From: Actibacterium ureilyticum
GTDB taxonomy: Bacteria; Pseudomonadota; Alphaproteobacteria; Rhodobacterales; Rhodobacteraceae
DNA length: 64,000 nt
NCBI RefSeq assembly: GCF_002285435.1
Contig: NZ_NSBT01000037.1
Span: forward strand, 1,070,313 to 1,134,312
Direction: 5' to 3'
The notes beneath the pieces were generated by a model that was not told the origin of the DNA, made no database searches, and saw only the letters and a list, made by a program, of their open reading frames with translations. The position numbers were made by a program, and so were the translations under genes. This document shows, piece after piece, positions 56,500 through 64,000 of the stretch; position 1 is the stretch's first letter; each line of letters begins with the position of its first letter.

Positions 56500-58281
56500 T
56501 CAGCCCAAAACGTAGGTCCCGGGTGCAGAACACAGACTCGGGTGCTGCGAATCCCCCGGCGTTCTGGCCTCGATCATCTTGCCAGACTTACGTGACAGCC
56601 ATGTTTCCCAACGCGGCCACCACGATCCTTCGTGGAATTCCGCCCTGTCGCGCCAGGCCCGGAAATCGAGGGTCAGGTCCTCGTTGGTGTAATGGCCATA
56701 CTTCTTCTTCGAGGGCGGATTGACGATGCCCGCGATGTGCCCGCTTTGGGACAGGATGAATGTCTTGTTCTTGCTGCCCATCTGCTGGACGCCCTGATAG
56801 CTGGTGGCGGCGGCGGCGATGTGGTCGGTCTCGCACGCGATGGCACAGACCGGCACCTTTACATCCTTCAGCGACAGGGTCTCGCCCATAAGCTCCAGCG
56901 TGCCGTCGGCGAACCGGTTGCCCTGGCACAGCCAGCGCAGATATTCGATCACCATCCGCCCCGGCAGGTTGGTGGAATCCCCGTTCCAGTACAGCAGGTC
57001 GAAGGCCGGCGGCGCCTCGCCCATCATATAGCTGCGGATCGCCGGGCCATAGATCAGGTCGTTAGCCCGCAGATACGAAAAGGTGCGCGACATGAAGAAC
57101 GAATCCAGGAACCCGCGCGCGGTCGCCTCGCGCTCGATCCCGTCGACGAAATCGTTTTCCAGGAACACGCTGAATTCGCCCTGGTCGGAAAAATCCGTCA
57201 GCGTTGTGAACAGCGTCGCCGAGTTGACCGTGGTGTCCTTGCGCTTGTTCAGCAGCGCCATGGTCACCGACAGGGTCGTCCCGGCGATGCAATAGCCCAC
57301 CGCGTTGACCTTCTTGACGCCGCAGATCTGCTTCACCTGTTCGAACGCGGTCAGATACCCCTCTTCGATATAGGTATCGACGCCCACATCGGCATAGCTT
57401 TCATCGGGGTTCACCCAGCTGACGACAAACAGCGTATAGCCCTGATCGACGATCCACTTGATCAGCGAATTCTTCTCTTTCAGGTCCATGATATAGAATT
57501 TGTTGATCCAGGGCGGGAAGATGATCAACGGGATCGTGTGCACCTTTTCGGTTGTGGGGTGGAACTGGATCAGCTCGAACATCCGGTTGCGGAACACGAC
57601 CTCGCCCGGGGTGGTGGCAATGTTCTCGCCCACCTTGAACGCCTGCTTGTCGGCCAGCGTCACCAACAGCTCGCCTTGGTTGGCCTCGATGTCATGGACC
57701 AGATTTTCCAGCCCGCGCACCAGCGACTCGCCATCCGTCTCGACCGCCTTGGTCAGCGCATCGGGGTTGGTGGACAGGAAATTGGTCGGCGCCATCATGT
57801 CCAGGATCTGGCGGGTGAAATATTCGATCCGCTTGCGGTCGCGCGACTCCAGCCCGTCGATCTCGCCCACGGCCTTTTCCATCGCGTCCGAGGTCAGCAG
57901 GTAATGCTGCTTGATATAGTTGAAATAGGGATGCGTCGACCAAAGCGGGTTGGAAAACCGGGGGTCGGTGGGGGTATTGTCGGCGGGAACCTGAAGCTTT
58001 CCGGTGGCCAGCGCCTCTTGCGCCTCCAGGAAATGCTTGAACGTCTTGCCCCAATACTGGACCTGATGTTCGAAAACCTTCGAAGGGCTGCGCACGGCAT
58101 CGTTCATGTAAGCCTGCGCGGCTTTGAAGAAAACGTCCTGACCCGGCCCCTGCAACCCCGGGTCGATCTGTCTTTTATGCGAGAACGCTTGCAGCAGACG
58201 CTCTGACAATTCCTCCATCCGTGCCAGATTGTTCTGCAGACGTTCCAGTTTTACAATATCTTCACCTTCTTTGGTTGTCAT
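56500..58281 (-). CDS. phaC: Class I polyhydroxyalkanoate synthase
   Basis: 593 residues. Polymerises (R)-3-hydroxyacyl-CoA to PHB at the granule surface. The lipase-like box VGYCIAG holds the nucleophile Cys331. With Asp486 (ETDHIAA) and His515 (SGHIAGI) it forms the triad, with spacing like the Ralstonia enzyme. The start ATG at 58281 follows a GGGGGG site. Divergent from phaZ, upstream of phaP. Confidence 0.96.
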   Translation of the reverse strand: MTTKEGEDIVKLERLQNNLARMEELSERLLQAFSHKRQIDPGLQGPGQDVFFKAAQAYMNDAVRSPSKVFEHQVQYWGKTFKHFLEAQEALATGKLQVPADNTPTDPRFSNPLWSTHPYFNYIKQHYLLTSDAMEKAVGEIDGLESRDRKRIEYFTRQILDMMAPTNFLSTNPDALTKAVETDGESLVRGLENLVHDIEANQGELLVTLADKQAFKVGENIATTPGEVVFRNRMFELIQFHPTTEKVHTIPLIIFPPWINKFYIMDLKEKNSLIKWIVDQGYTLFVVSWVNPDESYADVGVDTYIEEGYLTAFEQVKQICGVKKVNAVGYCIAGTTLSVTMALLNKRKDTTVNSATLFTTLTDFSDQGEFSVFLENDFVDGIEREATARGFLDSFFMSRTFSYLRANDLIYGPAIRSYMMGEAPPAFDLLYWNGDSTNLPGRMVIEYLRWLCQGNRFADGTLELMGETLSLKDVKVPVCAIACETDHIAAAATSYQGVQQMGSKNKTFILSQSGHIAGIVNPPSKKKYGHYTNEDLTLDFRAWRDRAEFHEGSWWPRWETWLSRKSGKMIEARTPGDSQHPSLCSAPGTYVLG

Positions 58282-58389
58282 AAATCGGATTCCCCCCTAT
58301 CTTTTGCGCCTGCAGAAACGTGTTTGCCTCCTCCGGCAAAACCCTACACGTCCCTGCTATGTATGAACCTTTACGGATCGGAGCGGTGC

Positions 58390-59652
58390 ATGAAGTATAT
58401 GGCAACTTACGACCTAATGGAAAGCATCCGCAACACCAACCAGTGGTTGGGCGCGTCGGCTTTGGCATTGGGTTCCTATCCCGTGACCGGGATGGTGGCC
58501 AATCCGTTTTTCCAGATCCTCTCGGCCTGGGGCGAGGTGACAGAGCGGTCCTTTGCCCGGATGGTGGCCAAGCCCGACTGGAACATCCACACCGTGGTCA
58601 GCGATGATGGCCGCGACCATGTGGTCAGCGTCGATACGCTGCTGGAAAAGCCCTTTGGCGATCTGATCCACTTCCGCGTGCATGGCCGCCCGGCAAAGCC
58701 GCGCCGCGTGCTGCTGGTGGCGCCGATGTCGGGCCATTATGCGACGCTGCTGCGGTCGACCGTGGCCAGCCTGTTGCCGGATTGCGAGGTGTTCATCACC
58801 GATTGGCACAATGCCCGTGACATCCCCGTATCCGCCGGCAAGTTCGATATCGAGGATTACACGCTCTATCTGGTCGACTTCCTGCGCCACCTGGGTCCCG
58901 ACACCCATGTTATCGCCGTCTGCCAGCCCGCGCCGCTGGCGCTGGCCGCGACCGCCTATCTGGCCGAGGAAGACCCCGACGCCCAGCCGCGCACCCTGAC
59001 CCTGATCGGTGGCCCCATCGACCCCGATGCCGCCGCCACCGACGTGACCGATTTCGGCCGCCGCGTGACCATGGGCCAGCTGGAGCAACTCGCGATCCAG
59101 CGCGTGGGCTGCAAATATTCCGGCTTCGGGCGTCTGGTCTATCCCGGCCTGATGCAGCTGACCTCGTTCATGTCGATGAATGCCGATCGCCATTCCAAGG
59201 CGTTTTCGGAACAGATCATGCGCGTCGCCAAGGGCGAAGCGGGCGATCACGACAAGCACAACCGGTTCTATGACGAATATCTGGCGGTCATGGACATGAC
59301 GGCGGAATTCTATCTGTCGACGGTCGAGCGGGTGTTCAAGAACCTCGAGATCGCGCAAAACCGCTTCATGGTCGACGGCAAGCAGGTCGATATCGGCAAG
59401 ATCACCAATGTCGCCGTCAAGACGGTCGAAGGCGCCAAGGACGACATCAGCGCCCCGGGCCAATGCGTCGCGGCGCTGGACCTGCTGACCGGCCTGCCCG
59501 ACGAGAAGAAGGCCAATCACCTGGAGCCCGGCGCGGGCCATTACGGCATCTTCGCGGGCAAAAGCTGGCGCGACAATATCCGCCCGCTGGTGCTGGACTT
59601 CATGGATACGAATTCCGGCCGTGACACCGTGCATCAGCTGAAAACCGTCTGA
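58390..59652 (+). CDS. phaZ: Intracellular PHB depolymerase
   Basis: 420 residues. Mobilises stored PHB. Typical PhaZ1-type sequence: VLLVAPMSGHYATLLR, EVFITDWHNARD, and a putative nucleophile Cys178 in AVCQPAPLALA, with a C-terminal GAGHYGIFAG histidine region. The ATG at 58390 (MKYMATYDLMES) has GGAG upstream; a second in-frame Met lies three codons later. Divergent from phaC; no PhaR box is visible in the shared 108-base gap. Confidence 0.94.
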   Translation: MKYMATYDLMESIRNTNQWLGASALALGSYPVTGMVANPFFQILSAWGEVTERSFARMVAKPDWNIHTVVSDDGRDHVVSVDTLLEKPFGDLIHFRVHGRPAKPRRVLLVAPMSGHYATLLRSTVASLLPDCEVFITDWHNARDIPVSAGKFDIEDYTLYLVDFLRHLGPDTHVIAVCQPAPLALAATAYLAEEDPDAQPRTLTLIGGPIDPDAAATDVTDFGRRVTMGQLEQLAIQRVGCKYSGFGRLVYPGLMQLTSFMSMNADRHSKAFSEQIMRVAKGEAGDHDKHNRFYDEYLAVMDMTAEFYLSTVERVFKNLEIAQNRFMVDGKQVDIGKITNVAVKTVEGAKDDISAPGQCVAALDLLTGLPDEKKANHLEPGAGHYGIFAGKSWRDNIRPLVLDFMDTNSGRDTVHQLKTV

Positions 59653-59660
59653 TCCCCGGG

Positions 59661-59685
59661 ACCCTGCCGCCTAGCGTGGCAGGGT
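59661..59685. terminator. Hairpin between phaZ and the hydrolase gene
   Basis: 8-bp stem ACCCTGCC / GGCAGGGT with a 9-base loop between two convergent stops. Its right arm is also the end of the minus-strand hydrolase coding region. No T-tract. Confidence 0.45.
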
Positions 59686-60651
59686 ATCCAGCCAGTCCAG
59701 AATTTCCTGCACCATATTTCCGGTCTGACCGGGGCTGAGGATATCGCCCGCGATCACGTGGTGAAACGGGTCGTCCTCCGGACCGGGCGTGACGGTCACG
59801 ATGCGCGCGCCCCAATCGGCGGCCACCTTGCGACCCAGATCCGCCCGCACCACCTGATCGTCATCCGACAGCAGGAACAGCGCGGGCACCGTGGCCTCCC
59901 CGTAATCCAGCCCGCGCGCATGACGGATCAACGCCCCCAGCGGCATCAGCGCCACGGTGGGATAGCGGCTGGTCCAAAAGGTGCCGTGGCCCTCATTCAA
60001 AACCTCGAAATGGCGTGTCCTGCCCGCGACCAGCGGGCCCCAATAGCGCGCCAGCGGCATCTCCAGAATGGCGCCGGCGCGGCTTTTCAGCCCGAAATTC
60101 GGCGACACCATCACGATCCCCGCGACATGCTGCATCAGGTCGGGCGCCAGATCGGCATCCGCTGCCGCGATGGCCGCCAGCGTGCCGCCGGTCGATGTGG
60201 CGATGACCAGAACCCGGTCGCCGATGCGGCGGCCGATTTCCAGCGCCTCGGCCGTGTCGGTGATCCAGTCGCCCGCGCGCGGCCCCGCCATCGCCGCCCC
60301 GCCCCGCCCATGCCCCGACAGGCGCGCAAAATACAGGTTCGCCCCCATCGCGCGGGCCACGTCATCGGGCACCGGGCGCAGCTCTTCCGAGGTGGCGGAA
60401 AACCCGTGCAGATAAACCACCGACAGCGCCGTTTTCACCCCCGCCGGACCGGCCCACAGGATGCGCTTTTCGGTGCCGGGGGTGATGTCGCCAAACCGCC
60501 CCTCCTGCGCGGCCAGATAGGTGGCCGGGTCGGGGCCGATCCGGGCCGTGTCGAAGGGCGGCGGCATCTCCAGCGCCTCGCGCGGGGCCAAGGCCCAGAA
60601 TGCCGCGCCCAGGCCCGCAACCGCCAGAACGCCCCGGATCAGGCCCCGCAA
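59671..60651 (-). CDS. Membrane-anchored alpha/beta hydrolase
   Basis: 326 residues. N-terminal signal anchor (about 3-22). Hydrolase fold: VVYLHGFSATSEELRP (oxyanion), LSGHGRGG, nucleophile Ser in IATSTGGTLA, Asp in LLSDDDQVV and His in PFHHVIAGD. The substrate is unknown. It begins with TTG at 60651, 4 bases after the upstream gene's stop, with a GGGGG site about 9 bases before it; the first in-frame ATG would lose the anchor, so TTG is preferred. Confidence 0.82.
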   Translation of the reverse strand: MRGLIRGVLAVAGLGAAFWALAPREALEMPPPFDTARIGPDPATYLAAQEGRFGDITPGTEKRILWAGPAGVKTALSVVYLHGFSATSEELRPVPDDVARAMGANLYFARLSGHGRGGAAMAGPRAGDWITDTAEALEIGRRIGDRVLVIATSTGGTLAAIAAADADLAPDLMQHVAGIVMVSPNFGLKSRAGAILEMPLARYWGPLVAGRTRHFEVLNEGHGTFWTSRYPTVALMPLGALIRHARGLDYGEATVPALFLLSDDDQVVRADLGRKVAADWGARIVTVTPGPEDDPFHHVIAGDILSPGQTGNMVQEILDWLDTLPR

Positions 60652-60655
60652 CGGA

Positions 60656-61405
60656 TTAGCCCCCTGTCACATCGGCAATCGCGGTTTCGATCATCGCCAG
60701 ACATTCGGGTGTCGAAAACCGGTGATCGGCGCCCTTGACCAGCGTCAGCCGCAGATCCGGCGACTGCATGTGATCCAGCAGGTTCAGCGCCACCGACATG
60801 TCCACATCCGTATCGGCGGTGCCTTGCAGCAGCCGCACCGGACAGGGCAGAGCCAGCGGCGCGCGCAGGACCAGATTGTCGCGCCCATCCTCGATCAGGC
60901 GGCGGGTGATGATATAGGGCTCGTCGGAATAATCCGACGGCAGCGCGACCTGACCATCAGCCGCGAGCGCCGCGCGCTGGTCGGCATCGAACCCCGCCCA
61001 CATGCTGTCTTCGGTGAAATCAGGGGCGGCGGCGATGCCCACCAGGCCCGCCAACCGATCCGGGATCGTGCGCGCCACCAGCAGCGAAATCCAGCCGCCC
61101 ATGGACGAACCTACCAGCACCTGCGGCCCGGTCGTCAGCGCCGTGATCGCAGCCAGCGCATCGACAAACCAATCCCCGATGGCCCCGTCCAGAAAATCGC
61201 CCGACGACTCGCCATGCCCGGAATAGTCGAACCGCAGGAACGCACGCCCCTGCGCCCGCGCCCAGGCCTCCAGGTGCACGGCCTTGGTCCCGCCCATATC
61301 GGACCGGAACCCGCCCAGGAACACCACGCCCGGACCGTCGCCATCCAGCCGGTGATAGGCGATGCGCCGCCCGGTTTCGGTTTCAAGAAATTCTGGATCG
61401 CTCAT
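60656..61405 (-). CDS. Alpha/beta hydrolase, ABHD10-like
   Basis: 249 residues. Serine hydrolase with nucleophile Ser101 in LVGSSMGGW and His228 in GADHRFS. The wording GGFRSDMGGTKA, FLRFDYSGHGESSG and TGPQVLVGSSMGGW parallels human ABHD10, a mitochondrial thioesterase/acyl-glucuronide esterase. The bacterial substrate is unknown. It is the upstream member of a two-gene hydrolase operon. Confidence 0.88.
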   Translation of the reverse strand: MSDPEFLETETGRRIAYHRLDGDGPGVVFLGGFRSDMGGTKAVHLEAWARAQGRAFLRFDYSGHGESSGDFLDGAIGDWFVDALAAITALTTGPQVLVGSSMGGWISLLVARTIPDRLAGLVGIAAAPDFTEDSMWAGFDADQRAALAADGQVALPSDYSDEPYIITRRLIEDGRDNLVLRAPLALPCPVRLLQGTADTDVDMSVALNLLDHMQSPDLRLTLVKGADHRFSTPECLAMIETAIADVTGG

Positions 61406-61465
61406 CGCCTGCCCCCTTTTGCGGGGCAGACTAGCGGCTGTGCGCGGGGCTGAACATCCCCAACC

Positions 61466-61642
61466 TCAGGGGACGAGCCGTTCGACCGCGCGCATCATGC
61501 CCAGCGATTTGTCATAGACCAGCGTCAGGATGCGCCGCCCGCCGGGTTTGGTTGCCACCCGTGTCAGAACCGGCACCGCGCGGGCCGCACCCGCCGCCGC
61601 GCCAACAGCCAGAAAGCCGCGCCGTGTCACCTTACCCGTCAT
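61466..61642 (-). CDS. 58-residue Tat-signal protein
   Basis: Short but convincing gene: ATG at 61642 preceded by AAAGGG, stop at 61466. The N terminus TRRGFLAVGAAAGAA is a clear twin-arginine signal. The remaining about 30 residues include RRILTLVYDKSLGMMRAVERL, an amphipathic, basic segment. After signal cleavage the mature peptide would be only about 35 residues, so it may act as an uncleaved membrane peptide or exported partner. I do not recognise the family. It lies 60 bases upstream of the ABHD10-like gene on the same strand. Confidence 0.65.
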   Translation of the reverse strand: MTGKVTRRGFLAVGAAAGAARAVPVLTRVATKPGGRRILTLVYDKSLGMMRAVERLVP

Positions 61643-61740
61643 ACCGCTACCCTTTGTTGCGACTGATTCTCATGTGGGGACGGGTGGCCCGCGTTTCAAC
61701 CGTGCTTGCCTGAAAGCGTCCGGTCGGGTTAGGTCGGCGC

Positions 61741-62865
61741 ATGACCGGTCCACGTTACACCCCGCTTGCCGCCAGCCTGCCTGCCACCGTGCCCTTTGTC
61801 GGCCCCGAAACGCAGGAGCGCACACGCGGGCGCGCGTTCGCCGCACGGCTGGGTGCCAATGAAAACGCCTTTGGCCCCTCGCCGCTGGCGGTTGCGGCGA
61901 TGCGCGATGCGGCGGCGGATGTGTGGAAATACGGCGATCCCACCAGCTTCGATCTGCGTTCGGCACTGGCAGCACATCACGGGGTGGGTCTGGACAATAT
62001 CGTGGTGGGCGAAGGGATCGACGGCTTGCTGGGCTATCTGGTGCGCCTGCTGGTGGGACCGGGCGATCCGGTTGTGACCTCGGACGGGGCCTATCCCACC
62101 TTCAACTATCACGTCGCGGGGTTCGGCGGGGCGCTGCACAAGGTGCCCTATCGCGACGATCACGAGGACCCCGAGGCGCTGATCGCGCGTGCCGCGGATC
62201 TGGGCGCAAAGCTGATCTATATCGCCAATCCCGACAACCCGATGGGCACCTGGCATGACGCTGCGCGCATCACCGCGATGATCGAGGCGGTGCCCAACGG
62301 CAGCCTGCTGGTGCTGGACGAGGCCTATATCGAGTTCGCCCCTGATGGGCTCGCGCCGCAGATCGACCCACAGGACCCGCGCGTGATCCGGTTGCGCACC
62401 TTTTCCAAGGCCTATGGTATGGCGGGCGCGCGGGTGGGCTATGCCATCGGGGCGCCGGGGCTGATCGAAAGCTTCGACAAGATCCGCAACCATTTCGGCA
62501 TGTGCCGGATCAGCCAGGCGGGGGCGCTGGCCGCGTTGCGCGATCACGCATGGCTGACCGCGATCCACCAAAAGGTCGCCACCGCGCGTGGCCGGATCAC
62601 CGCCATCGCGGCGGAAAACGGGCTGCGCGCCCTGCCCTCGGCCACGAATTTCGTCGCGGTGGATTGCGGCCGCGATGGGGCCCATGCCCGCGCGGTGCTG
62701 CAGGCGCTGACCGAACGGGACATCTTCGTGCGCATGCCCTTCGTCGCGCCACAGGATCGCTGCATCCGGGTGTCGGCCGGGCCGGACCCATTGCTGGACC
62801 TGTTCGCGGCGGCGCTGCCACAGGCATTGCGGTCGACGGAAACCCTCGCAGCATCGGCAACGTGA
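61741..62865 (+). CDS. HisC-like class I/II aminotransferase
   Basis: 374 residues. PLP enzyme of the histidinol-phosphate aminotransferase group: LGANENAFGPSPLA, PDNPMGTWH, LVLDEAYIEFAP, and the PLP lysine Lys223 in TFSKAYGMAGARVGYA. No his genes are adjacent, so it may instead act on aromatic or other amino acids. The ATG at 61741 matches the family start. Confidence 0.87.
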   Translation: MTGPRYTPLAASLPATVPFVGPETQERTRGRAFAARLGANENAFGPSPLAVAAMRDAAADVWKYGDPTSFDLRSALAAHHGVGLDNIVVGEGIDGLLGYLVRLLVGPGDPVVTSDGAYPTFNYHVAGFGGALHKVPYRDDHEDPEALIARAADLGAKLIYIANPDNPMGTWHDAARITAMIEAVPNGSLLVLDEAYIEFAPDGLAPQIDPQDPRVIRLRTFSKAYGMAGARVGYAIGAPGLIESFDKIRNHFGMCRISQAGALAALRDHAWLTAIHQKVATARGRITAIAAENGLRALPSATNFVAVDCGRDGAHARAVLQALTERDIFVRMPFVAPQDRCIRVSAGPDPLLDLFAAALPQALRSTETLAASAT

Positions 62866-62923
62866 TTTGCCAGCCGCGGGCGGCGCGCTACACTCGATCC
62901 AGCGCCAAAACGGGAGACGCCGC

Positions 62924-63112
62924 ATGTCCCATCGCCGTCCCATCGGCCGTGTCGAGAATTACACCAGGCCCTTTCTGGTCATGGCCTTCGTCAACCTGAT
63001 CACGCTGTTTGTGCTGATCTGGGGCACCTATGGCTATGACGCGGCGCTGCTGGCGGCGCTGGCGCTGCATCTGCTGCTTGGCTGGTGGGACGCCCGGCGC
63101 CGCGCGGATTAA
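62924..63112 (+). CDS. Small two-helix membrane protein
   Basis: 62 residues, polar N terminus then two hydrophobic helices (about 15-32 and 35-52) and a basic C-terminal tail. The ATG at 62924 follows GGGAG. Function unknown. It ends in a 4-base overlap with the convergent aminotransferase gene. Confidence 0.7.
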   Translation: MSHRRPIGRVENYTRPFLVMAFVNLITLFVLIWGTYGYDAALLAALALHLLLGWWDARRRAD

Positions 63113-64000
63113 CCCTCGGCGATCACGGCGGCGGCGGCTTCCAGCGCGCCGGTCCCGTGCGGGATGTCCAGCGCGTTCAACCCGGCCTCGACCGTGCCCA
63201 ACACGCCCAGAACCATATGGGCGTTCACATGCCCCATATGGCCGATGCGGAAAAACCCGTGCCAGGCGGGATCGCCCGGCGGTGCCATGCCCAAGCCGAT
63301 GCCCAGCGTGACCCCCGCCTTTTCGGTCAGCCAGTCGCGCAGCGCGGTACCGTGCGGCGCCCCCAGTTGGGCGGCGGTGACCGCGTGGCTGCGGTGGGCA
63401 GGATCGGCCACGTTCAGCCGCATCGGGCCACACGCGCCCCAACGATCCATCGCGGCCCAGATCGCGCGGGCCAGATGCGCATGGCGGCTCAGCACCTGCT
63501 CCAGCCCCTCGTCATGCAGCATGTCCAGCGCGGCGCGCAGGGCGAACAGGTGGTGCGTGGGCGCGGTGCCCCCAAAATACTGATAGAACTCTTCGGGAAA
63601 GGCGCGCGGCTCCCAATCCCAGTAATAGCTCACCTGGCTCAGACGCTTGCGGTTCTCGGCCGCGCGGTCGCTGAAAAAGACAAAGGCCAGCCCCGGTGGC
63701 GTCATCAGCCCCTTCTGGCTGCCGGTGACCATCACGTCGACGCCCCAGCCATCCATGTCGAACGCATCGCATCCCAGCGACGCGATGCAATCGACCATCA
63801 ACAGCCCGGGATGACCGGCGGCATTCATCGCCTGGCGCACCGCCGCGATATCGCTGCGCAGGCTGGTCGAGGTGTCGACATGCACCGCCATCACCGCTCG
63901 GAAATCCTGCGCATCGGGGGCCTGCAACCGTTCGGCGACGCGGGCCGCGTCGATGGGCTGGGCACGGCCGAAATCCAGGATCTCGACCTCGACCCCCATC
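63109..64000 (-). CDS. Class V aminotransferase (5' end missing)
   Basis: About 297 C-terminal residues; the start lies beyond the window. PLP enzyme of the serine/alanine-glyoxylate or PucG-like class: AVHVDTSTSLRSDI, LLMVDCIASLGCDAFDMD and the PLP lysine in VMVTGSQKGLMTPPGL. GTAPTHHLFALRAAL and FRIGHMGHVN are typical of the aminotransferase V group that uses glyoxylate. The exact substrate cannot be fixed from the fragment. Confidence 0.9.
   Translation of the reverse strand, partial: MGVEVEILDFGRAQPIDAARVAERLQAPDAQDFRAVMAVHVDTSTSLRSDIAAVRQAMNAAGHPGLLMVDCIASLGCDAFDMDGWGVDVMVTGSQKGLMTPPGLAFVFFSDRAAENRKRLSQVSYYWDWEPRAFPEEFYQYFGGTAPTHHLFALRAALDMLHDEGLEQVLSRHAHLARAIWAAMDRWGACGPMRLNVADPAHRSHAVTAAQLGAPHGTALRDWLTEKAGVTLGIGLGMAPPGDPAWHGFFRIGHMGHVNAHMVLGVLGTVEAGLNALDIPHGTGALEAAAAVIAEG

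Noticed and set aside
58282-58389. PhaR operator between phaC and phaZ
   Set aside because: A CTGCAG is present near 58310 but lacks the 3-4 base spacer of the CTGC-N3/4-GCAG consensus.

Overview
The window is a gene-dense, GC-rich stretch of an alphaproteobacterial chromosome, most likely order Rhodobacterales (roseobacter / Rhodobacter / Paracoccus relatives). The signs are the divergent phaZ | phaC-phaP-phaR block with PhaR operators, the hflK-hflC-DUF2065-DegP run, DUF2842 next to purA, a DUF6524 gene near secG-pyrG, and the small membrane protein that databases often mislabel 'CTP synthetase' in this order. Codon use looks uniform throughout. I see no insertion sequence, prophage, CRISPR array, rRNA or tRNA. 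This is core chromosome rather than a mobile island.

Layout. 1-0.9 kb: the end of an acyl-CoA synthetase, then a membrane protein that resembles an M48 peptidase without its HEXXH motif. 2.1-6.6 kb (minus): a tight nucleoside-salvage operon cdd-deoA-deoB-add-upp. 6.8-11.2 kb: maeB (malic enzyme) and prpE (propionyl-CoA synthetase); the prpE leader carries a dense TTTGC/GCAAA cluster. 11.3-14.3 kb: a sensorless hybrid histidine kinase with an HPt-like end, coupled to a sigma54-type response regulator. 14.3-19.9 kb: nadK, glyA, small membrane proteins, a YbfF-like hydrolase, a secreted FG-GAP protein and an ISC-type ferredoxin. 20.2-26.3 kb (minus): rpiA, gor, hflK-hflC-DUF2065 and a DegP-type protease (envelope protein quality control). 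26.4-31.1 kb: an EF-hand secreted protein, sdaA, a dienelactone hydrolase, a DMT exporter and thiamine diphosphokinase. 31.2-33.7 kb: a very large acidic protein of unknown function. 33.7-38.1 kb: DUF2842, purA, DUF6524, secG, pyrG. 38.1-43.1 kb: a membrane acyltransferase-like protein, a secreted protein, a small autotransporter, and a coupled TerB-like/PhnD-like pair.

43.2-51.3 kb is an eight-gene uptake and catabolic operon: a polar-amino-acid ABC transporter (ATPase, binding protein, two permeases), then two glutamine-synthetase-like gamma-glutamyl ligases flanking a class I amidotransferase, then a PuuB-like FAD oxidase. Most joints are ATGA overlaps. It looks like a gamma-glutamyl route for an amine or amino acid. 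It is followed by a DegT-type aminotransferase, a LysR regulator and a divergent class III aminotransferase.

55.2-59.7 kb is the polyhydroxybutyrate locus. The phaC-phaP gap has two CTGC-N3-GCAG operators 30 bp apart over a recognisable phaP promoter, and phaR has a one-mismatch copy in its own leader. 59.7-64 kb holds two alpha/beta hydrolases (one resembling mitochondrial ABHD10), a 58-residue Tat-signal protein, a HisC-like aminotransferase, a two-helix membrane protein and a class V aminotransferase cut by the window end.

I found no clearly new multi-gene system. The best leads are the acidic 822-residue protein, the degenerate M48-like protein, the amino-acid-linked gamma-glutamyl operon, the TerB/PhnD pair, the sensorless phosphorelay and the two operator arrays (prpE and pha).
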